Assembly (NCBI RefSeq): GCF_002300555.2
Contig: NZ_NTHN02000020.1
Span: 22,495-86,494 of the forward strand
Length of the DNA stretch: 64,000 nt
Reading direction: 5' to 3'
From: Alloyangia mangrovi
GTDB taxonomy: Bacteria; Pseudomonadota; Alphaproteobacteria; Rhodobacterales; Rhodobacteraceae
Both the position numbers and the translations under genes were made by a program. This document shows, piece after piece, positions 37,705-47,753 of the stretch; position 1 is the first letter of the stretch, and every line of letters begins with the position of its first letter. The notes under the pieces were generated by a model. That model ran no database searches. It was given only the letters and a program-made list of their open reading frames with translations, and was not told where the DNA came from.

Positions 37705-38547
37705 ATGAAACTTCTTCGCTACGGACCCGTCGGCGCCGAGCGCCCGGGACTTCTCGACGCGGACGGCATTATTCGTGACCTCAGCGGCATCGTCGCCGAC
37801 ATCGACGGCGCGACGCTCTCGCCCGAGGGCCTCGCCCGCATCGCCGCGCTCGATCTCTCCACGCTGCCGCGCGTCGAGGGCACCCCGCGCATCGGCTCGG
37901 CCATCGCGCGCCCCGGCAAGTTCCTCTGCGTCGGCCTCAACTACGCCGACCACGCCCGCGAGACCGGCAAGGAGCCGCCCGCCGAGCCGGTGCTCTTCGG
38001 CAAAGCGACCACCGCGCTCTGCGGCCCCTATGACAACGTCGAAATCCCCCGCGGCTCGGACCGTACCGACTGGGAGATCGAGCTCGGCATCGTGATCGGC
38101 ACCCGCGCCAAATACGTCTCCGAGGCCGAGGCGCTCGATCATGTCGCCGGCTATGCGCTGGTCAACGACGTCTCGGAGCGCCGCTTCCAGTCCGAGCGCG
38201 GCGGCCAGTGGATCAAGGGCAAGAGCCATGACACCTTCGGCCCGGTGGGCCCGTGGATGGTGACCAAGGACGAGATCGCCGACGTGCAGGACATCGACCT
38301 CTGGCTCGACGTCGACGGCGAGCGCCGCCAGACCGGCAACACCAAGACGATGATCTTCGGCGTCGCGCATCTCGTGCACTACATCTCGCAGTTCATGACG
38401 CTCGAACCGGGTGACATCATCGCCACCGGCACCCCTCCGGGCGTCGGCCTGGGGATGAAGCCCCCGACCTTCCTCAAGGCCGGTCAGGTGGTCACCCTCG
38501 GCGCAACCGGGCTTGGCGAGCAGCGCCAGCTGATGGTGCAGGCATGA
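37705..38547 (+). CDS. Fumarylacetoacetate hydrolase family protein
   Basis: A 280-residue protein with the FAH fold: FLCVGLNYADHARETG, PVLFGKATTALCGPYD, the metal-binding DWEIELGIVIG, and GDIIATGTPPGVGLGMKPP near the C-terminus. Members cleave C-C bonds or isomerise and hydrate 2-oxo-enoate compounds. Here it would act on a ring-fission or side-chain product of the catabolic route; which one is not evident. AAGGA precedes the ATG, and the stop overlaps the SDR start as ATGA. Confidence 0.88.
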   Translation: MKLLRYGPVGAERPGLLDADGIIRDLSGIVADIDGATLSPEGLARIAALDLSTLPRVEGTPRIGSAIARPGKFLCVGLNYADHARETGKEPPAEPVLFGKATTALCGPYDNVEIPRGSDRTDWEIELGIVIGTRAKYVSEAEALDHVAGYALVNDVSERRFQSERGGQWIKGKSHDTFGPVGPWMVTKDEIADVQDIDLWLDVDGERRQTGNTKTMIFGVAHLVHYISQFMTLEPGDIIATGTPPGVGLGMKPPTFLKAGQVVTLGATGLGEQRQLMVQA

Positions 38548-39353
38548 GCATCGATTTCAACGGGCTGAAGTCCGCGCTGACCGACCTCTCGGGCAAGACC
38601 GCGATCGTCACCGGCGCGGCGCGCGGGCAGGGCGCGATCGAGGCCGAACTCCTGGCCACCGCCGGCGCATCGGTGCTGATCTGCGATGTGCTCGAAGCAG
38701 AGGGCGTCGCCCTTGCCGAGCGGATGACCTCCGAGGGTCTTGCGGTCCGCTTCAAGCGCCTCGACGTTACTTCCGAGGCGGAATGGGCCGAGGCTCTAGC
38801 GGAGGTCGAGGCGTGGACCGGGCGGCTCGACGTTCTGGTCAACAACGCCGGGATCATCAACCGCAAGATCATCCGCGACATGTCGGTCGAGGAATGGCGC
38901 AAGGTGCTCGACGTGAACGCCACCGGCGCCTTCATCGGGATCAAGCTCGCGGCGCCGATGATGGCCGCGACGGGGAGCGGTTCGATCGTCAACATCTCGT
39001 CGAACAGCGCCTTCTCGGGGCATTACGACCCGGCCTACACCTCGTCGAAATGGGCACTGCGGGGCCTGACGCGCACGGCAGCGATGGAATTCGCCGAGCA
39101 GGGCGTGCGCGTCAACGCGATCTGCCCGGGGCTGATCGTCACCGACCTCAACCGCGGCTCGCCACACCTCGGGCCGATGATCGGCATGACCCCGATGCAG
39201 CGCGCAGGCGAGGCGACCGAGGTGGCGCAACTGGTGCTCTTCCTTGCGTCGGAGGCCTCGGGCTTCATCACCGGCGAGGATTTCGTGATCGACGGCGGCT
39301 TCACCGCCGGCGCCGGCTACCGCCGCGTCGCCCGCGAGACCGGGCTGCTCTGA
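38544..39353 (+). CDS. Short-chain dehydrogenase/reductase
   Basis: A 269-residue SDR. The cofactor motif is TGAARGQG, followed by LICDV (an Asp ending strand 2 that favours NAD), NNAG in LVNNAGIIN, and catalytic Ser/Tyr/Lys in SSNSAF...YTSSK. The sequence ends with ITGEDFVIDGGFTAGAG. It would oxidise an alcohol or reduce a ketone in the pathway. Within the island a dioxindole-to-isatin step or a later hydroxyacyl step are both possible. It ends the operon before a strong terminator. Confidence 0.9.
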   Translation: MSIDFNGLKSALTDLSGKTAIVTGAARGQGAIEAELLATAGASVLICDVLEAEGVALAERMTSEGLAVRFKRLDVTSEAEWAEALAEVEAWTGRLDVLVNNAGIINRKIIRDMSVEEWRKVLDVNATGAFIGIKLAAPMMAATGSGSIVNISSNSAFSGHYDPAYTSSKWALRGLTRTAAMEFAEQGVRVNAICPGLIVTDLNRGSPHLGPMIGMTPMQRAGEATEVAQLVLFLASEASGFITGEDFVIDGGFTAGAGYRRVARETGLL

Positions 39354-39377
39354 CCAAGTTGTCAGCTGACAATCGAG

Positions 39378-39410
39378 AAGGCCCCCGCATCACCTGCGGG
39401 GGCCTTTTCC
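39378..39410. terminator. Strong bidirectional terminator
   Basis: AAGGCCCCCGCA and TGCGGGGGCCTT form a perfect twelve-pair stem with a five-base loop. T residues follow on the plus strand. It lies between convergent genes (SDR ending 39353, MarR ending 39437) and can serve both. Confidence 0.85.
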
Positions 39411-39436
39411 CGTCCTTGCCGTGTCCGGCGCCCGGT

Positions 39437-39901
39437 TCAGTGCTTGTTGCGAATGTCGAGCATGATCGAGATGCCGCGTGCCGCGTCGGTCTCGGAGATC
39501 TCCGAGAACATGCCGTCGATCCAGCGCAGGTGCTCGGCGACCATCTCGTCCATCAGCGTGCGCCCGGCGGGGGTGATCAGCACGCGAAAGGCGCGGCGGT
39601 CACTTTCCATGGTCTGGCGCTCGGCCAGCCCGTCGGCGACCAGCCGGTCGACCACGCCGGTCACATTGCCGTTCGAGACCACAAGCTGCTGCGACAGCTC
39701 GCTCATCTTCATCCCATCGGGCGCGGCGTGCAGCGCGGCCAGAACGTCGAAGCGGGGCAGGGTGGTGTCATAGCCCGACCGAAGGCGTTCGCGCAGGGTG
39801 CCCTCGACGTGGCGCACGGCCTTGAGCATCTGCAGCCAGAGTCGCAGGCGCTGGCGGGCGAGGTGCTCATCGGTCACCTCGTGTTCGGTCGGTTGTTCCA
39901 T
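39437..39901 (-). CDS. MarR family transcriptional regulator (island regulator 2)
   Basis: A 154-residue winged-helix protein: TTLPRFDVLAALHAAPDGMKMSEL, recognition region VVSNGNVTGVVDRLVADGL, wing ESDRRAFRVLITPAGR. It differs clearly from the MarR at 34063 and has its own promoter. It stands next to the 2-aminobenzoyl-CoA operon, so it may sense an aromatic CoA ester and control that operon. Which of the two MarR proteins binds the shared 13-bp motif is not known. Confidence 0.9.
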   Translation of the reverse strand: MEQPTEHEVTDEHLARQRLRLWLQMLKAVRHVEGTLRERLRSGYDTTLPRFDVLAALHAAPDGMKMSELSQQLVVSNGNVTGVVDRLVADGLAERQTMESDRRAFRVLITPAGRTLMDEMVAEHLRWIDGMFSEISETDAARGISIMLDIRNKH

Positions 39902-40033
39902 CAGTCACTCTCGGCGGAAAATTGTGCCAAACCGTTTCAGGTCTCGACTTTAAAGGTTGCGTGTATTCCGGCAGGGCGCAATCGAAAAGCCATAAAGTGC
40001 CGTGGTCTGACGGGTCAGTGGCGCGGAAATGCT

Positions 40034-40426
40034 TCAGGCCGGAAGCTTGCGCGGCTTGCCCGCCTCGTCGATCGCCACCAGCAGCACGTCGGCGCTGAGG
40101 ATCCGGCGGCAGGCGCCGTCGGGCTCGGCCCAGGCGGAGATGGCAAGGTTGAACGAACTGTTGCCGCGCCGGCTGAGATCGGCGTGCAGGGCGAACTCCT
40201 CACCACCGTAGAGAGGCGCATGGAACTGCACCTCCTTGAGCGCCGCGATCACCACGTCGCCGCCCGAGATCTTCCGGCCGGCAAGCCCGGCGCCATGGTC
40301 GAGCTGCGACAGGATCCAGCCGCCGAAGACCGGGCCGCGGGCCGTGGTCTCGGATTGCGGCGCGACGGCGAGGATGCGCGGCGCGCTGCCCGGGCGCACC
40401 GCGAGGTCAGTCCCGGCGTCAGCCAT
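40034..40426 (-). CDS. Acyl-CoA thioesterase, hotdog fold (YciA/BFIT-like)
   Basis: A 130-residue single hotdog domain. It has GPVFGGWILSQLDHGAGLAG with the catalytic acidic residue in the central helix, and VQFHAPLYGGEEFALHADLSRRG. Family members hydrolyse acyl-CoA esters. Here it probably relieves CoA trapping or releases a product of the 2-aminobenzoyl-CoA route. It is the last gene of the operon and overlaps the RidA gene by eight bases. Confidence 0.85.
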   Translation of the reverse strand: MADAGTDLAVRPGSAPRILAVAPQSETTARGPVFGGWILSQLDHGAGLAGRKISGGDVVIAALKEVQFHAPLYGGEEFALHADLSRRGNSSFNLAISAWAEPDGACRRILSADVLLVAIDEAGKPRKLPA

Positions 40427-40832
40427 GGGGGATGACCGCCGTCGCCTCGATCTCGACCTTCGCGGCGTCTTCCATCAGGGCGCAGACCTGGACCACGGCC
40501 ATGGCCGGGAAGTGGCGGCCGATCACCTCGCGGTAGGCGGCGCCGAAGGCGCGCAGGTTGTCGAGGTATTCCTGCTTGTCGGTAATGTACCAGGTCAGGC
40601 GCACGAGATGCTCGGGGCGGGCACCCGCCTTGTCCAGCACGGCGACGATGTTCTCGAGCGTCTGGCGGAACTGGCCGACCATGTCGGCATGTTCCCATTC
40701 CTGCTGCGCGTTCCAGCCGACGAGCCCGCCGGTAAAGACCATCCGGCCTTCGGCCAGCATGCCGTTGGCATAGCCTTTGGCGGGCACCCAGCCGTCGGGC
40801 TGAAGGAACATGTGGGGTGTCAGTGCGGTCAT
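40419..40832 (-). CDS. RidA family enamine/imine deaminase
   Basis: A 137-residue RidA/YjgF fold protein: GYANGMLAEGRMVFTGGLVGWNA, TLENIVAVLDKAGARPEHLVRLTWYITD and VCALMEDAAKVEIEATAVIPHG. RidA proteins hydrolyse enamines and imines to the keto compound plus ammonia. That chemistry suits the product of 2-aminobenzoyl-CoA monooxygenase/reductase, a 2-amino-cyclohexenone-carbonyl-CoA, so this protein may remove the amino group as ammonia (inference). The start at 40832 is chosen over a TTG extension that adds basic residues. Confidence 0.87.
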   Translation of the reverse strand: MTALTPHMFLQPDGWVPAKGYANGMLAEGRMVFTGGLVGWNAQQEWEHADMVGQFRQTLENIVAVLDKAGARPEHLVRLTWYITDKQEYLDNLRAFGAAYREVIGRHFPAMAVVQVCALMEDAAKVEIEATAVIPHG

Positions 40833-40845
40833 GCGTCGGTCTTTC

Positions 40846-41274
40846 TCAATCGGGGGTCTTGGCAATCAGGTAGAGGGTCATGGCATCGCGCATCTCGGCG
40901 GGCCATGCGGCGGAGGTGCCCTGCGCGACATCGGCGTGGATCACCGTCGCCTGGCAGGTGAAGCGGCGTTCGTCGCCGCTGGTGCAGGTGATGGCGAAGC
41001 TGGCCGAAGACCGGCCGATCCGCTTCACCCCGAGCGACAGGTCGAGCCAGTCGCCAAGCCGCGAGGGCGCATGGAAGCGGCAGTCGATCTGCCCCATCGG
41101 GGTCGCCATGCCGCTGCCCGAGATCATCTGGTCCCAGCCCATGCCGACCGCATCCGCGAAGAAGCGTTCCTGCACGGCCGAGATCATCTCGAAATAGCGC
41201 GGGTAGAAGACGATCCCGGCTGGGTCGCAGTGGTTGAACTCCACCTGCCTGCGGATCGTGAAGATCTCGCTCAC
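40846..41274 (-). CDS. 4-hydroxybenzoyl-CoA thioesterase-like acyl-CoA thioesterase
   Basis: A 142-residue hotdog protein with the 4HBT active-site sequence EFNHCDPAGIVFYPRYFEM, where the Asp is catalytic in Pseudomonas-type enzymes. It starts with GTG at 41274, overlapping the SDR stop as GTGA. It would hydrolyse an aromatic or alicyclic acyl-CoA of the route. It is one of three hotdog thioesterases in the island. Confidence 0.88.
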   Translation of the reverse strand: MSEIFTIRRQVEFNHCDPAGIVFYPRYFEMISAVQERFFADAVGMGWDQMISGSGMATPMGQIDCRFHAPSRLGDWLDLSLGVKRIGRSSASFAITCTSGDERRFTCQATVIHADVAQGTSAAWPAEMRDAMTLYLIAKTPD

Positions 41275-42011
41275 GTCTCGCCTCCGGAGATCGAGATCGC
41301 CTGGCCGGTGACCATGTCGGAGCCCTCGCCGCAGAGCCAGAGCGCGGCGCGCGCCACGTCCTCGGGCGGCACCAGCCGGTGCATCGGGTTGGTCGCCTCG
41401 AGCGAGGCGCGGGCTTCCTCGGTGGAACGGCCGGTCTTCTCGACGATATTTGCGATCGAGCGTTCGGTCATCTCGGTGTCGAGAAAGCCGGGGCAGAGCG
41501 CATTGACGGTGACGCCCTTGCGCGCCAGCTCCAGCGCCACGGATTTCACCAGCCCGATGACGCCATGCTTGGCCGCCGCGTAGGGGGCGACATAGGGGTA
41601 GCCCTTGAGCCCGGCGGTCGAGGCGATGGCGATGAGCCGGCCCCAGGGCTTGTCTTTCATCGCCTTGGCGCCCTCGCGCAGGGTCAGGAAGGTGCCGGTG
41701 AGGTTGACCGAGACCATCCGCTCGAAGGCGACAAGCTCGGTGCGGGTGAAGGGCGAACTCTCGGAGGCGCCGGCATTGGCGATGACGATGTCGGGCGACG
41801 CCTCGGCGATGGCGGCGGAGATCGCCGCCTCGACGGTGATGTCGCAGAGCGTGGCACGGATCGCCGGGTGGCGCGCCGCGACCGTCTCGAGCGGCTCCAT
41901 GCGGCGCCCGCAGATCACCACCTCGGCCCCGGCCTCGGCGAAGGCGAGCGCGAGGGTCGCGCCGCCCCCCCGAGCCGCCGCCGGTGACGAAGGCCGTCTT
42001 GCCCGAGAGAC

Positions 42012-42015
<4 letters not shown>
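41271..42015 (-). CDS. Short-chain dehydrogenase/reductase (frameshifted as given)
   Basis: The start MSLSGKTAFVTGGGSGGG and the rest (AEVVICGRRMEPL-type strand 2, VIANAGASESSPFTRTELV, catalytic IASTAGLKGYPYVAPYAAAK, ending MVTGQAISISGGE) are in two frames split by the C7 run 41965-41971. Removing one base gives a 247-residue SDR. Similar dehydrogenases accompany 2-aminobenzoyl-CoA monooxygenase/reductase in known anthranilate clusters and oxidise beta-hydroxyacyl-type intermediates. Its ATG overlaps the monooxygenase stop (ATGA). Confidence 0.86.
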
Positions 42016-44297
<2,282 letters not shown>

Positions 44298-44349
44298 GAG
44301 ACGCAGCTTCCCTGTTTGGTTTCCTGTAGATTAGCTTCTCGGAAAATTA

Positions 44350-44372
44350 CTTCAAGACTAAAATAACTTGAA
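44350..44372. promoter_or_regulatory. Shared motif with inverted repeat upstream of the monooxygenase/reductase
   Basis: CTTCAAGACTAAA (44350-44362) matches the island consensus fully. TTCAAG at 44351-44356 is mirrored by CTTGAA at 44367-44372. It lies 53-75 bp before the monooxygenase/reductase start. Confidence 0.58.
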
Positions 44373-44484
44373 TCCGAAGCATCTGCGCCGATCCTCGCGC
44401 TGGGACCTTCCTCCTCAGCGCCTAATTCTCGAGAAAACTTGGCAGTTTCGCACGGTTCTTGACGTCCCCTCGGGCCTGACTATT

Positions 44485-44497
44485 ATTTAGACATAAA
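44485..44497. promoter_or_regulatory. Shared 13-bp motif upstream of the plus-strand thioesterase
   Basis: ATTTAGACATAAA is identical in twelve consecutive bases (TTTAGACATAAA) to the site before the TRAP operon 23 kb away. It lies 81-93 bp before the thioesterase ATG; TATT and AATA at 44481-44484 and 44497-44500 form short outer arms. Confidence 0.58.
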
Positions 44498-44577
44498 ATA
44501 TCTAGATACGCCGACTCGCTGGCCTGACAAGGGCGTCTTACACCGATCGGGTCGGGCAGGACACGGAGTGACCCCGA

Positions 44578-44997
44578 ATGCCATTCAAAATTCAGAAACC
44601 CATGCGGTTCGGCGACTGCGATCTGACCGGGATCGCCTACCATCCGGCCTACCTGTCGATGCTCGTCGACGTAAACGAGGCCATGTTCGCCTCTTTCGGC
44701 GTGACCTGGAAGGAGCTGATGTTCGAACGGCACCTTGGCCTGCCGAGCGTGAAGATGAACATCGAGTTCAAGAAACCCGCCGTCTATGGCGACGTGCTGG
44801 AGTTCAACGTGCATGTCCGCCGCATCGGCAAGTCGTCGCTGGATCTCTACACGGTGGTCACCGTCGAAGGCGAGGTGATCTGGACCATCGAGCAGCTCAT
44901 CGTGATGACCTCGACCAAGGACCACAAGTCGCACCCCTGGCCCGAAGACTGCCGCAAGGGGCTCGAGCTCTACCTGCACCCGGAAATGGCGGCCTGA
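44578..44997 (+). CDS. 4-hydroxybenzoyl-CoA thioesterase-like acyl-CoA thioesterase
   Basis: A 139-residue hotdog protein with RFGDCDLTGIAYHPAYLSM in the 4HBT active-site position and VKMNIEFKKPAVYGDVLEFN. It is a single gene divergent from the monooxygenase/reductase operon and is followed by a strong terminator. It would release CoA from an aromatic or alicyclic acyl-CoA. The promoter carries its own copy of the shared motif, so it is likely co-regulated with the island. Confidence 0.86.
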   Translation: MPFKIQKPMRFGDCDLTGIAYHPAYLSMLVDVNEAMFASFGVTWKELMFERHLGLPSVKMNIEFKKPAVYGDVLEFNVHVRRIGKSSLDLYTVVTVEGEVIWTIEQLIVMTSTKDHKSHPWPEDCRKGLELYLHPEMAA

Positions 44998-45024
44998 TCC
45001 GCAACCTCTCGGCTGAAACGGAAA

Positions 45025-45058
45025 GCGCCCCGGCAGGGATTTGCCGGGGCGCCTTGTT
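45025..45058 (+). terminator. Rho-independent terminator after the thioesterase
   Basis: GCGCCCCGGCA and TGCCGGGGCGC form a perfect eleven-pair stem around a six-base loop, followed by CTTGTT. It lies 28 bases after the stop and between convergent genes, so it may also act for the flavin reductase transcript. Confidence 0.8.
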
Positions 45059-45079
45059 CTTACGGTGCCGTGAGGCGCA

Positions 45080-45571
45080 TCAGGCCACGCACTCCAGCCG
45101 ATGGAATTTCGAGCGGGCGAAGACCAGCGCCTCGCCGCCCGCGAGAGCGACATCCTCGATCCGCCCGATGAAGACGGTGTGGCTGCCCGCCTCGGTCGCG
45201 GTGACCACCTCGCAGGAGATGGAGGCCAGCGCGCCCGCGAGCCGGGGCAGGCCGAGCGGGCAGCTCGACCATTGGCCGATGGCGAACTTCTCGAGCCCGC
45301 TCTGGCCCTGCGCCCCGGCAAAGGCCATGGCGACATCCGCCTGGCCCTGACCGAGCAGCTGCACGCTGAAGCGGCCGCTGCGGGCGATCTCCTGGCAGGT
45401 GCCGGTGCGCCGATTGACGCAGACCAAGAGGCTCGGCGGACTGTCGGTGACCGAGCAGACCGCGGTGGCGGTGATGCCGCGCCGGGTCTCGCCCGAGCCG
45501 GTGGTGATCAGCGTCACCGCCCCGGGAAAGAGCCCCATTGTCTCGCGGAAGGTCGAGATGTCGACAGCCAT
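45080..45571 (-). CDS. Flavin reductase (two-component monooxygenase partner)
   Basis: A 163-residue flavin reductase-like (HpaC/StyB) domain: FRETMGLFPGAVTLITTG, RRGITATAVCSVTDSPPSLLVCV, FSVQLLGQGQADVAMAFAG and SHTVFIGRIEDV. It reduces FAD or FMN with NAD(P)H and hands it to an oxygenase. It starts one base after the stop of the styrene/indole-monooxygenase-like gene, so it is almost certainly that enzyme's reductase. Confidence 0.9.
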   Translation of the reverse strand: MAVDISTFRETMGLFPGAVTLITTGSGETRRGITATAVCSVTDSPPSLLVCVNRRTGTCQEIARSGRFSVQLLGQGQADVAMAFAGAQGQSGLEKFAIGQWSSCPLGLPRLAGALASISCEVVTATEAGSHTVFIGRIEDVALAGGEALVFARSKFHRLECVA

Positions 45572-45572
45572 G

Positions 45573-46803
45573 TCAGGCGGCCTTGAGGCTGGTCAGATAG
45601 GCGCCGGCGGCATCGGGATCGGCGAACCACGGGAAGAAGTCGCGCGGGTCGTTGAAGCCGTTGGCAATGCGGTGCGCCAGGTCGGGCAGCACCTGCGCCG
45701 CGCCCATCAGTTCGAGCACGAAGGGCGGCGGCGGCAGCAGCATCATGTTGGTCCAGCGCACCACCCATTGCGCGTAGGTCCAGAAGGTCTCGAAGGTGGC
45801 GCGCATCCAGGTCTCGTCGAAGGACGCATCGCCGCGCGCAAGGATCGCGTCAAGGTAGACAGCAGCGGCCTTGGCGGCGTTGTTCGCGCCCTGGCCGGTG
45901 ATCGGATCGTTGAGGCAGACGGCATCGCCGAGCCCGAGGATCTTGGCACCGGAGGGCAGGGTGCCGACGGGCTTGCGGACGGTCGGCGGGAAGCGCCCGG
46001 CAAGGATCCCGTTGCCATCGGTCAGCTCGATATTGGCGCAGCGCTCGGCTTCCCAGGGCACGAACTTATCGAGGATCTCCTTCGAGCGGGCGAGGTGCTC
46101 GGCGGGGGTGGAGACGTCCTTCCAGCAGTCCATCGGACCCTCGGGCACACCTTCGAAGACCATGATCTCGCAGGGGCCGCTGGTGGTCAGCGCAGGGAAG
46201 ACGAAATACTCGCCCACACCCGGGATCAGGTTGAAGTTCACCGCCGAATGCTCGGGGCGGGGGGGTCATGCCGTGGACATAGGTCAGCGCCAGCGCACGC
46301 TGGGGCGCGGCAAAGGGCGAGCGGTCGGCGTCGCGCTCGAAGAGCTTGCCGATCTCGCCCTTGCCCGAGGCGACGATCACCAGGTCCGCCGCCTTTGCCT
46401 CGCGCTCGAGCATGGCGATGTCGGCGGTGGCGATCTCCATCTTGCCGCCGAGACGCTCGAACTCCTCGATCCAGCGCGGCATCTTCACGCGCTGGTCGAT
46501 GGACTGTGCCTTTTGCTCGAGCCTGGCCGACCATTCGACCGCCTTGCCCGGACCCTCGGGGTTCGGGACGCTGAAGGAGATGCCCTCGACCGGCGGGCAG
46601 GCGTCTTCCCAGAAGTTGATCCCGAGGTCGCGCTCGAGCTGCAGCGCCGCGTCGAATTGGCACTGCGAGGACATCACCCGCCCGGCAGCGAGTTCGGGCC
46701 CGGTGCGGTCCTGGATGATCTTGACCTCGTAGCCCTTCTGCACGAGGCCGATGCCGAGTTGCAGGCCGGACTGGCCACCGCCCACGATGGAAATGCGTTT
46801 CAT
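45573..46803 (-). CDS. Styrene/indole monooxygenase-like flavoprotein oxygenase (frameshifted as given)
   Basis: After removal of one base in the G7 run 46259-46265 this is a 409-residue group E flavin monooxygenase of the StyA/indole oxygenase family. It shows ISIVGGGQSGLQLGIGLVQKG, the family-typical VMSSQCQFDAALQLERDLGI, VEGISFSVPNPEG, and GLGDAVCLNDPITGQGANNA for flavin binding. With the adjacent reductase it would epoxidise indole (or styrene). Comparable two-component oxygenases with an SDR and an AraC regulator start indole breakdown in Acinetobacter (iif) and Cupriavidus (ind). AGGAG precedes the ATG. Confidence 0.87.
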
Positions 46804-46839
46804 TGTTCTCTCCTGTTGGCTTTTGCTTTGCGGACCGGG

Positions 46840-47616
46840 TCAGTCCATGAGGCGCGGGATGGCGGGCTCGGCGCGCTCGGGGCCCATCGCGGTGTAGCCG
46901 CCGTCGACGCGGATGTCGGTGCCGGTCACGAAGCTGGCTTCGTCCGAGCAGAGGAACATCACCGTCGAGGCGACTTCCTCCGGGTCACCGACCCGCGGGA
47001 AGAGGTGGAAATCGGCACCCACCGCATCGGTCTTGGCCCGGTCGCCGCCGGTGAGGCTGTCCATGATGTTGGACCAGGTCCAGCCGGGCGAGACCGCGTT
47101 GACGCGGATACCGTCGGGCGCGAGGTCCATCGCCTGGTTGCGGGTAAGCTGCAGGATCGCGGCCTTGGACACCGGGTAGAGCCAGCGGCCGGTCTGCGCC
47201 ACGCGGGCCGAGATCGAGCCGAAATTGACGATCGCCCCCTTGGTCTTGCGCAGTTCCTCTCGCGCCGCCTGCATCAGCATGACCGAGCCAACAAGGTTCA
47301 CATCCAAAGCTTCAAGCCATTCGGCACGCGTGCTTTCTGCGCCGTTGTCGACATAGGTCGCGGCGACGTTCACCAGAAAATCGATGCGGCCGAAGCTGTC
47401 CTTGGCGGTCTGCACGACGCGGGCGATATCCTCGTCCGAGCGCAGGTCGGCCTGCACGAACACCACGCCATCGCAGGCCAGCTTCGCGCCGTTCTCGGCG
47501 TCGATATCCGCGATGACCACCTTGGCGCCATGGGATTTGAACGCCTCGACCACGGCGACGCCGATTTTCGTGGCACCGCCCGGCACGATCGCGACTTTGT
47601 CTCTCAATCCACGCAT
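46840..47616 (-). CDS. Short-chain dehydrogenase/reductase, iifB-like context
   Basis: A 258-residue SDR with catalytic SISARVAQTGRWLYPVSK (Ser, Tyr, Lys) and a C-terminal VTGTDIRVDGGYTAMG. The cofactor loop reads VPGGATKIG instead of the usual TGGxxGIG, and NAG is replaced by NVAA, both departures from the classical SDR pattern. It is first in the operon with the indole/styrene monooxygenase and reductase. In known indole clusters an SDR in this place converts the epoxide/dihydrodiol-type product to 3-hydroxyindolin-2-one; the same role is inferred here. The start at 47616 has GGGAG at good spacing. Confidence 0.86.
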   Translation of the reverse strand: MRGLRDKVAIVPGGATKIGVAVVEAFKSHGAKVVIADIDAENGAKLACDGVVFVQADLRSDEDIARVVQTAKDSFGRIDFLVNVAATYVDNGAESTRAEWLEALDVNLVGSVMLMQAAREELRKTKGAIVNFGSISARVAQTGRWLYPVSKAAILQLTRNQAMDLAPDGIRVNAVSPGWTWSNIMDSLTGGDRAKTDAVGADFHLFPRVGDPEEVASTVMFLCSDEASFVTGTDIRVDGGYTAMGPERAEPAIPRLMD

Positions 47617-47633
47617 TGCGCGCTCCCTGTTTG

Positions 47634-47650
47634 TCATTTTTCTGAAATGA
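47634..47650. promoter_or_regulatory. Inverted repeat before the SDR-monooxygenase operon
   Basis: TCATTT and AAATGA flank five bases, 18-34 bp upstream of the SDR start. The position would overlap the transcription start or leader of the monooxygenase operon. Function unknown. Confidence 0.35.
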
Positions 47651-47680
47651 AAGCTTGCAGGGTCGTGGCGGATGCGCGCT

Positions 47681-47714
47681 ATCCTGATTGCGCAGCCGGG
47701 ATCCGGATTGCGCA
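47681..47714. promoter_or_regulatory. 14-bp direct repeat with 20-bp period, candidate AraC operator
   Basis: ATCCTGATTGCGCA (47681-47694) and ATCCGGATTGCGCA (47701-47714) are identical at 13 of 14 positions and start exactly 20 bp apart. AraC/XylS activators typically bind such direct repeats on one helical face beside the -35 element. The pair lies 65-98 bp upstream of the SDR start and just upstream of the divergent AraC gene. Confidence 0.68.
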
Positions 47715-47721
47715 AATTATG

Positions 47722-47734
47722 TTTCAAGGATGAA
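47722..47734. promoter_or_regulatory. Shared motif, weak copy, near the AraC gene start
   Basis: TTTCAAGGATGAA resembles the island consensus at nine of eleven defined positions. It lies between the AraC operator candidate and the preferred AraC start. It is the weakest of the eight sites. Confidence 0.35.
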
Positions 47735-47753
47735 GGAACACCGCGGCGCCACC

